From contig UQVV01000041.1 in NCBI GenBank assembly GCA_900544635.1, positions 1-11,011 on the forward strand: DNA of 11,011 nt, written 5' to 3'. Below are positions 6,386 through 11,011 of this stretch, in pieces. The DNA comes from an uncultured Cloacibacillus sp. (lineage in GTDB: Bacteria > Synergistota > Synergistia > Synergistales > Synergistaceae). The position numbers and the translations under genes were made by a program. The notes below the pieces were generated by a model. That model was not told the origin of the DNA. It worked only from the letters and a program-made list of their open reading frames with translations, and did not search any database. Position 1 is the first letter of the stretch. Every line of letters starts with the position of its first letter.

Positions 6386-7378
6386 ATGCTTATACTCACG
6401 AGGGAAGATATTCTGAAGGTTTTCTCGATGCGCGACGCGATCGAGGCCGACAAGAAGGCTTTCGTGCTGCACACGGAGGGGCGCGCCGTCGTGCCTCTGC
6501 GCATAAATATCGACAACGAGGCGCGCGACGGGCAGATTATGTTCATGCCGGCCTACGTCGGCGGCGGGCTCAACGCGGGCGGCGTCAAGATAGTTTCGTG
6601 CTTCACAGGCAATCGCGACAAAGGGCTGCCCGTCATCCCCGCGACGATGGCGGTCGTCGACGGCGACACGGGCGTCGTCTCGGCGATACTCGACGGCACG
6701 ACGCTGACGCAGCTGCGCACCGCGGCGATTTCGGGCGCGGCGATAGAGCTGCTCGCGAACCCCGACGCGAGCGTCGGCGCGCTCTTCGGCACCGGCGGGC
6801 AGGCCCCCGCGCAGCTCGAAGCGCTGATGACCGCGCGCAAATTGTCCGAGGTGCGCGTGTACGACGCGCTCGAGGGCCGCGCCGACGCCTTCGCCGCGCA
6901 GTACGCGCCGCTCGCGGAAAAGTTCGGGACGAAGCTCGTTCCCGCGAAGACGCCGAAGGAGGCCGTGACGGACGCCGACGTAATCACCGCAGTGACGACC
7001 TCGCGCGAGCCCGTATTCGACGCCGCGGATATAAAGGACGGCTGCCACGTCACGGGCGTCGGGGCCTACACGCCCGAGATGCGCGAGATACCGGCGGAGC
7101 TGCTCGCGCGCGCCTCGCGCATATTCGTGGACAACCGCGAGGCGGTGCTCGCCGAGGCGGGCGACTTCATCATTGCGGAGCGCGAGGGAAAGTTCTCGCC
7201 CGGCATGATAGCGGGTGAGCTCGGCGAGCTTCTGCTCGGCCGCGCCGAAGGCCGCCGCTCGCCGAATGACGTGACGATAATGAAGACCGTCGGCTTCGCG
7301 ACGCTCGACGTGGTCGCCGCCGCCGAGGTTGTGAAAAAGGCGAAAGCCGCGGGCGCGGGCCTCGAGGTCGCGCTGTAG
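6386..7378 (+). CDS. Ornithine cyclodeaminase / mu-crystallin family NAD(P)-dependent enzyme
   Basis: 330 residues. The family covers ornithine cyclodeaminase (ornithine to proline plus ammonia), archaeal-type alanine dehydrogenase, opine-type synthases and ketimine/imine reductases. Visible are the substrate-side GGVKIVS (K68), LDGTTLTQLRTAA (R111) and a Rossmann dinucleotide motif GTGGQA (135-140). The segment that in true ornithine cyclodeaminase reads like GGDCPGKTE, with the catalytic Asp, here reads GVGAYTPEMREI (about 224-235). This is closer to mu-crystallin/ketimine reductase types, so ornithine cyclisation is doubtful and the substrate is unassigned. The ATG at 6386 follows GAAGGAG with an 8-base gap. 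The gene has its own promoter with operator-like palindromes and is followed by a terminator-like hairpin, then by a PAS-HTH regulator and an exporter on the same strand. Confidence 0.88.
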   Translation: MLILTREDILKVFSMRDAIEADKKAFVLHTEGRAVVPLRINIDNEARDGQIMFMPAYVGGGLNAGGVKIVSCFTGNRDKGLPVIPATMAVVDGDTGVVSAILDGTTLTQLRTAAISGAAIELLANPDASVGALFGTGGQAPAQLEALMTARKLSEVRVYDALEGRADAFAAQYAPLAEKFGTKLVPAKTPKEAVTDADVITAVTTSREPVFDAADIKDGCHVTGVGAYTPEMREIPAELLARASRIFVDNREAVLAEAGDFIIAEREGKFSPGMIAGELGELLLGRAEGRRSPNDVTIMKTVGFATLDVVAAAEVVKKAKAAGAGLEVAL

Positions 7379-7387
7379 CGCAGGCGC

Positions 7388-7414
7388 GCGGCGCGTCCGA
7401 GCTTTGCGCGCCGC
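7388..7414. repeat. GC-rich inverted repeat after the cyclodeaminase-family gene
   Basis: GCGGCGCG (7388-7395), 11-base loop, CGCGCCGC (7407-7414): a perfect 8-bp stem starting nine bases after the stop codon. No T tract follows on either strand. It resembles the inverted repeats in three other spacers of this window and probably forms an RNA 3' structure. Confidence 0.4.
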
Positions 7415-7431
7415 CGCGGCGAATGTATAAT
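7403..7431 (+). promoter_or_regulatory. Possible promoter of the YheO/DauR-type regulator
   Basis: A perfect -10 TATAAT (7426-7431) preceded by TG, with a poor -35 (TTTGCG, 7403-7408) at 17 bases. The start point would be near 7438, inside the stem of the hairpin at 7433-7456, so promoter and hairpin overlap. Confidence is limited by the weak -35. Confidence 0.4.
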
Positions 7432-7432
7432 A

Positions 7433-7466
7433 GGCGTTGAGCTTCGGCTCTTCGCCTTAATTTTTT
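7433..7466 (+). terminator. UUCG-capped terminator-like hairpin before the regulator gene
   Basis: GGCG-tt-GAGC-ttcg-GCTC-tt-CGCC: two 4-bp helices separated by a symmetric 2x2 internal loop and closed by a C(UUCG)G tetraloop (7433-7456). TTAATTTTTT follows (7457-7466). It probably ends the cyclodeaminase transcript. It lies wholly before the regulator's ribosome-binding site (GGAGG, 7472-7476), so it could also attenuate read-through into the regulator and exporter. Confidence 0.55.
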
Positions 7467-7483
7467 ATCTTGGAGGCACAGTC

Positions 7484-8143
7484 ATGCCCGAAAGCTGTCA
7501 TCCGCTGCTCGCGCCCTTCGTCCCGCTAGTCGCCATGCTCGGCGAGGCGCTCGGCCCGGAATACGAGATAATACTGCACGACCTCACGCAGGAGGGGACG
7601 AAGATAATCGCCTCGACCAACGAACGGCTTTCGGGGCGCAGCAAGGACGCGCCGCTGACGGAGTTCGGCCGCTTTCTCATGACGAGCCCCGAGGTCGACG
7701 GCCTCGACTATATCGCGAACTATCCCGCCGAGGCGCAGAACGGGCGGCAGATGCGCTCGAGCGTCCTGCTGATACGCGGCGATGCGCGTAAGCTCGTCGG
7801 CCTGCTCTGCATAAACTACGACACGACGAAGGCGAAGCTGCTGCTCGACGCGGCGTCGTTCCTGACCGCGGTGCGCCCGCTCTCGTTCAAGGGCGCGCAG
7901 GTCGAGCGCTTCGAAGCGCCCGAGGACGAGGCGGCCTTCGTCGCCGAGGCGCGCCGCCGCATGGGCTGCCCGCTCGAGTACCTCGCGAGCGACGAGCGCC
8001 GCGAGTGCATAAAATACCTCGACGAGCGCGGCTTCTTCAAGCTCAAGGGCTCGATAGACTATCTCGCGAAAGAGATGGGCAAAAGCCGCTTCACGCTCTA
8101 CGCGGACCTGCGCGCCGTGCGGAAGCGCGGCGGCGCGGAATAG
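7484..8143 (+). CDS. YheO/DauR-type transcriptional regulator (PAS-like domain plus HTH_22)
   Basis: 219 residues. The N-terminal part (about 6-113: EIILHDLTQEGTKIIAS, LLIRGDARKLVGLLCINYD) matches the YheO-like PAS sensor domain. The C-terminal part (about 170-214: RRECIKYLDERGFFKLKGS, YLAKEMGKSRFTLYADLR) matches the HTH_22 DNA-binding domain, with the helix-turn-helix near 189-210. DauR, the studied member in Pseudomonas, represses D-arginine catabolism and responds to the amino acid; other members sit beside amino-acid enzymes. Its position directly after a cyclodeaminase-family gene fits such a role and suggests it controls the palindrome at 6295, though this is not shown by sequence. The ATG at 7484 has GGAGG seven bases upstream. 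The stop is 15 bases before the GTG of the exporter gene, so these two are co-transcribed. Confidence 0.88.
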   Translation: MPESCHPLLAPFVPLVAMLGEALGPEYEIILHDLTQEGTKIIASTNERLSGRSKDAPLTEFGRFLMTSPEVDGLDYIANYPAEAQNGRQMRSSVLLIRGDARKLVGLLCINYDTTKAKLLLDAASFLTAVRPLSFKGAQVERFEAPEDEAAFVAEARRRMGCPLEYLASDERRECIKYLDERGFFKLKGSIDYLAKEMGKSRFTLYADLRAVRKRGGAE

Positions 8144-8158
8144 GGGAGGGCGCGCGGC

Positions 8159-9046
8159 GTGGACGTACGGACGCGGAATCTTGTCGAGATACATCTTTCC
8201 GTCGTGCTCTTCGGCCTCACGGGGCTCTTCGGCAAATTCATCAGCCTGCCCGCGCCGCACATCGTGCTGGGGCGAGTTTTCTTCGCCTCAGTATCTATGG
8301 GGCTTTACTTCCTTTTCAGAAAGAAAGACATACGTCTCGCGCGCGGCGCGGACTATGCGGCGATGGCCGCGGTCGGCGCGGTGCTCGCGCTGCACTGGAC
8401 GGCCTTCTATCTTTCGGTCAAGCTCTCGACCGTCGCCATCGGCGTGCTGACCTTCGCCGCTTACCCGATTTTCGTGACCTTCCTCGAGCCATTCTTCTTC
8501 CGCGAAAAGCTGCGCGGCGCGGACGTGCTCGCGGCCTTCGTGATGTTCGGCGGCGTCCTGCTCGTCGTCCCGAACTTCGACGCGGGGCCGGATATGACGG
8601 CAGGCATGATATGGGGCATGGCGGGCAGTATATCGTACGCCGTCATGTCGCTGCTCAACCGCAAATTCGTCTCGCGCTACGAGGGCAGCGTCGTCGCCTT
8701 TTACGAACAGGGCACGGCTGCGCTGCTGATGCTCCCGATTCTGCTCTTCGACAGGCCGCACGCCTCGTCGCTCGACTGGGCGCTGCTCGCCGTCCTCGGC
8801 GTCGTGCTGACCGGCGTCGCGCACTCGCTCTTCATCAGCGGGATGCGCAGCGTGCGCGCGCAGACGGCGGGCGTCATAGCGAGCCTCGAAAGCGTCTACG
8901 GCATAGCGGCCGCGGCGCTCCTTATCGGCGAGTTTCCGACGCTGCGCGAGCTCGCGGGCGGCGCGGTGATTCTCGGCACGGCCTTCGTCTCGACGCTGCG
9001 CTCGTCGCGCGAGGGCGCGGCGGATGAACAGGGCGGAGGCCGGTAA
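8159..9046 (+). CDS. EamA-family (drug/metabolite transporter) membrane protein
   Basis: 295 residues with two tandem EamA repeats (about 10-140 and 150-282), predicting 10 membrane helices. Typical signatures are HWTAFYLSVKLSTVAIGVLT and the LEPFFFREKL box in the first repeat, and ASLESVYGIAAAALLIGEFP in the second. Members export amino acids and other small metabolites; the substrate here is unknown. The start is GTG 8159, chosen because GGGGAGGG lies 8 bases upstream and it gives the family N-terminus. It lies in an operon with the PAS-HTH regulator (15 bases between them), which suggests it removes the compound that the regulator senses. The C-terminal tail after residue 282 is short and hydrophilic. 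Confidence 0.9.
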   Translation: MDVRTRNLVEIHLSVVLFGLTGLFGKFISLPAPHIVLGRVFFASVSMGLYFLFRKKDIRLARGADYAAMAAVGAVLALHWTAFYLSVKLSTVAIGVLTFAAYPIFVTFLEPFFFREKLRGADVLAAFVMFGGVLLVVPNFDAGPDMTAGMIWGMAGSISYAVMSLLNRKFVSRYEGSVVAFYEQGTAALLMLPILLFDRPHASSLDWALLAVLGVVLTGVAHSLFISGMRSVRAQTAGVIASLESVYGIAAAALLIGEFPTLRELAGGAVILGTAFVSTLRSSREGAADEQGGGR

Positions 9047-9054
9047 ATCCGCGC

Positions 9055-9084
9055 CGCGCGCGACTGTTGAAATTTTCGCGCGCG
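9055..9084. repeat. GC-rich inverted repeat surrounding the MATE -35 box
   Basis: CGCGCGCGA (9055-9063), 12-base spacer, TCGCGCGCG (9076-9084): a perfect 9-bp inverted repeat. The spacer contains the -35 hexamer TTGAAA of the promoter reading toward the MATE gene. It could be the 3' structure of the exporter transcript, an operator over the promoter, or both. Confidence 0.5.
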
Positions 9085-9095
9085 CTTGATATATT
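9067..9095 (+). promoter_or_regulatory. Promoter of the MATE leader
   Basis: TTGAAA (9067-9072), exactly 17 bases, then TATATT (9090-9095): a near-consensus sigma-70 promoter with a start near 9102. The RNA would run only about 65 bases to the intrinsic terminator ending at 9166, all upstream of the MATE start at 9199. Confidence 0.7.
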
Positions 9096-9101
9096 GTCCT
9101 T

Positions 9102-9166
9102 GAAATTTCGAGAATAACCATCGGGTTGAGTCCCTTACCGTATGCAAGGCTGCATACGGTTTTTTT
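9102..9166 (+). ncRNA. Terminator-controlled leader RNA of the MATE operon, candidate guanidine-IV (mepA) type riboswitch
   Basis: About 65 nt lie between the predicted start point and the end of the T tract. The 5' half (AATAACCATCGGGTTGAG and what follows) can form small hairpins (AACC-atcg-GGTT, or GGG/CCC at 9123-9125 and 9132-9134). The 3' half is the terminator. An alternative stem CCTT (9133-9136) with AAGG (9146-9149) would exclude the full terminator. Known biology: guanidine-IV riboswitches are short transcription-terminating leaders that typically precede MATE efflux pumps, and this size, position and partner match. I could not check the conserved nucleotides, so the class is inference. 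Alternatives are an unknown leader, or simply the exporter operon's terminator lying behind a fortuitous promoter. Confidence 0.45.
9138..9166 (+). terminator. Strong intrinsic terminator upstream of the MATE gene
   Basis: CCGTATGCA (9138-9146), 4-base loop AGGC, TGCATACGG (9151-9159) form a perfect 9-bp stem followed by seven T's (9160-9166). It is the best intrinsic terminator in the window. It ends 32 bases before the MATE start codon and 14 bases of spacer before the GGAGG region, so it can act either on read-through from the EamA gene or as the attenuator of the MATE leader. Confidence 0.9.
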
Positions 9167-9198
9167 GTACGGGCGGGCGGAAACGGAGGCGGCTGACT

Positions 9199-10524
9199 AT
9201 GCGGGAGGATTTCAAGAGCACTGCGCGCGAGCTGGCGGATTTCAGCCTGCCGCTGATAGCGAGCGGCGTGCTTCAGCAGCTCTACAACTGGGCGGACGCC
9301 TTCATCGTCGGCAACGTCGTCGGCGAGGCGGCGCTCGCCGCGGTCGGAGCCACCGCGACGGCGGTCGGCTTCTACATTTACCTCATCGCGGGATTTTCCG
9401 TCGGCCTTTCGATACTTTTCGCCCAGACATACGGAAGCGGCGACATGCGAGCGATGCCGCGCATCCTCTCGACATTCTCCGCCGTCTTCCTCGCGGCCTT
9501 CTCGGCGCTCGCGGCGCTCGGAATGGCGACGGCTCCCGCGTTGCTGCGGCTTCTGCACACGACGCCCGACACGATAGCGATGGCGGAGGATTACCTCGTC
9601 ATCGTACTCGCGGGCGTTCCGTTCCTCGCGCTCTACAACGTCTATTCCGCCGCGCTTCGCGGCCTCGGCGACAGCCGCGCGCCTTTCTACGCCGTCCTCG
9701 TCTCGTCGGCGGTCAACGTCGCGCTCGACCTGCTCTTCGTCGCGGTCTTCCGCTGGAGCGTCGCTGGGGCCGCCGCAGCGACAGTCGCCTCGCAGGCCGC
9801 GATGGCGCTCTTCCTTATTTTTTACGCCGCGCGCAGATATCCCGTCCTGCGCTTCAATTTCAAGGACAGGCTCATAGACCGCGCCGCGCTCGCCGAGGGC
9901 TGCCGCCTCGGTTTTCCTCCGACCGTGCAGTTCAGCGTCACGTCGCTCGGCAACCTCGCGCTCCAGAACTTCATGAACGGCTTCGGCACGCAGACGGTCG
10001 CCGCCGTCACGACGGCATACAGAATAGACACGATTATACTTTTGCCGATAATCAACCTCGGCTCGGCGATCTCGACGCTCGTCGCGCAGAGCCGAGGCGC
10101 GGGGGACCGCGAGCGCATGGGGCGCATATTCTCCGCGGGCGCGGCGCTCATGGCTGCGGTCTCCGTCGCTTTGACGCTGCTCGTCATCCCGACGGGAAGC
10201 CGCCTCATCGCGCTCTTCGGCGCGGGCGGCGAGGCTGTCGCGATAGGTCACGACTTCTTCCTGCGCATCGCGAGCTTCTACTGGGCCTTCGGCCTCGCGA
10301 CGGCCTTCCGCGGCTACATCGAGGGGCTCGGCGACGTGCTCTGGTCGAGCTGCGCTGGCATAGCTGCGCTCGCCTTCCGCATCGCGGCCTCCTACGCGCT
10401 CGTCTCCTTCTTCGGCAACATGGTCATCGCCTACGCGGAGGCATTGTCGTGGATACTGCTGCTCGCGCTCTACGCGGCGCGCGCGGCTCACAATAAAAAA
10501 CTGATTGAAAGGCGCGGTATATGA
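9199..10524 (+). CDS. MATE family multidrug/cation efflux transporter (MepA/NorM/DinF type)
   Basis: 441 residues, normal length for the family, with two homologous six-helix halves. Characteristic segments are LPLIASGVLQQLYNWADAFI (first helix), AALAAVGATA, YNVYSAALRGLGDSRAPFYA near residues 145-170, and in the second half FMNGFGTQTVAAVTTAYRID and SAISTLVAQSRGAGDRERMG. These pumps export organic cations and drugs in exchange for Na+ or H+. The frame is open to 9142, but that region lies in the terminator hairpin. The ATG at 9199 has GGAGG nine bases before it and gives the standard N-terminus. Expression is probably set by the promoter and terminator at 9067-9166. Its stop overlaps the acetyltransferase start in ATGA. 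Confidence 0.95.
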   Translation: MREDFKSTARELADFSLPLIASGVLQQLYNWADAFIVGNVVGEAALAAVGATATAVGFYIYLIAGFSVGLSILFAQTYGSGDMRAMPRILSTFSAVFLAAFSALAALGMATAPALLRLLHTTPDTIAMAEDYLVIVLAGVPFLALYNVYSAALRGLGDSRAPFYAVLVSSAVNVALDLLFVAVFRWSVAGAAAATVASQAAMALFLIFYAARRYPVLRFNFKDRLIDRAALAEGCRLGFPPTVQFSVTSLGNLALQNFMNGFGTQTVAAVTTAYRIDTIILLPIINLGSAISTLVAQSRGAGDRERMGRIFSAGAALMAAVSVALTLLVIPTGSRLIALFGAGGEAVAIGHDFFLRIASFYWAFGLATAFRGYIEGLGDVLWSSCAGIAALAFRIAASYALVSFFGNMVIAYAEALSWILLLALYAARAAHNKKLIERRGI

Positions 10525-10967
10525 TGGAACTGAAAGAGCTCGACGTGCGCGGCGAAATGGCCGCCGTCATGGAAATTATACGCGGCGGCTTCGCGCAGGC
10601 CCCGTGGAACGAAACGTGGGACGACGAGGCGGCGCTGCGCGAATACATAGGGGGGCTGACGAACGCGCCCGATTCGCTTTCGCTCGGCCTATATGACGGC
10701 GCGCGGCTCGCGGGCGTCTCGCTCGGAAGAATAAAGCGCTGGTACTGGGGCGCGGAATACTGCATAGACGACCTCTGCGTCCTGCCGTCGATGCAGGGCC
10801 GCGGCGCTGGCACGGAGTTCGTGAAGCTCATGGACGAGTACCTCAGAGCGCGCGGCGTCAGAAGCGTATCGCTCTGGACGAAGCGCGACGCCCCCGCCTG
10901 CGGATTCTACCGGAAGAACGGATTTCACGAGGGCGAGGACAAAATAGTCTTCGAGAAAGAATTGTGA
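10521..10967 (+). CDS. GNAT family N-acetyltransferase
   Basis: 148 residues. GNAT enzymes transfer acetyl from acetyl-CoA to an amine. The acetyl-CoA-binding motif A is clear: DDLCVLPSMQGRGAGTEF (83-100) with QGRGAG at 92-97. The C-terminal motif B region is ACGFYRKNGF (126-135). The acceptor is unknown; an aminoglycoside or other drug is possible given the efflux neighbour, but protein, peptide or polyamine substrates are equally open. The ATG at 10521 overlaps the MATE stop (ATGA), with AAAGG about nine bases upstream; a second ATG follows at once (10524) and could be used instead. Translational coupling places it in the MATE operon. No terminator is visible in the 44 bases left after its stop. 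Confidence 0.85.
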   Translation: MMELKELDVRGEMAAVMEIIRGGFAQAPWNETWDDEAALREYIGGLTNAPDSLSLGLYDGARLAGVSLGRIKRWYWGAEYCIDDLCVLPSMQGRGAGTEFVKLMDEYLRARGVRSVSLWTKRDAPACGFYRKNGFHEGEDKIVFEKEL

Positions 10968-11011
10968 TACTCATTCAACTTTTTAAGAAAACGCCTGTTA
11001 ATCGTCATTCC

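Noticed and set aside
8896..10491. 531-codon minus-strand open frame across the MATE gene
   Set aside because: Extremely Arg/Glu/Asp-rich antisense shadow with no domain; the MATE gene is intact on the plus strand.
1..11011. CRISPR array, insertion sequence, prophage, toxin-antitoxin pair or defence system
   Set aside because: No direct-repeat array, transposase, integrase, terminal repeats or recognisable defence gene is present; all ten genes fit housekeeping, transport or metabolic families.

Overview
The window is a GC-rich bacterial chromosome segment carrying ten protein genes in four transcriptional blocks. It shows no insertion sequence, CRISPR array, rRNA or tRNA. Coding density is high, strong Shine-Dalgarno sites sit 7-9 bases before most starts, and AUA is used freely for isoleucine despite the GC bias. 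A RodZ-like protein and an exported solute-binding protein fit a diderm cell. Together these suggest a Synergistota-type (Cloacibacillus/Synergistes-like) bacterium, but this is an impression from gene order and composition; a GC-rich clostridial relative is not excluded.

Region 1 (1-3216, minus strand) is a housekeeping block, in transcription order: a RodZ-like membrane protein with an N-terminal helix-turn-helix, hisS (histidyl-tRNA synthetase), then aspS (aspartyl-tRNA synthetase), which runs off the left edge. A terminator-like hairpin and a second small hairpin lie between rodZ and hisS, so hisS-aspS probably has its own leader.

Region 2 (3346-6269, plus strand) is a tightly overlapping three-gene ABC importer of the iron-siderophore/heme/cobalamin type: binding protein, FecCD permease and ATPase. 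It is driven by a good extended -10 promoter that also settles the start of the first gene.

Region 3 (6295-9046, plus strand) holds an ornithine cyclodeaminase/mu-crystallin family enzyme, a YheO/DauR-type PAS-HTH regulator and an EamA exporter. A perfect 16-base palindrome lies against the -35 of the first gene, with a second half-site downstream, so this looks like a self-regulated amino-acid (or imine) catabolism and export unit.

Region 4 (9067-10967, plus strand) holds a MATE efflux pump translationally coupled to a GNAT acetyltransferase. Its upstream control region is the most interesting part of the window: a near-consensus promoter, about 65 nt of leader, and a perfect 9-bp terminator with seven T's, all just before the MATE gene. 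That layout is the one described for guanidine-IV (mepA) riboswitches and deserves a direct test. The last 44 bases (10968-11011) show nothing recognisable.
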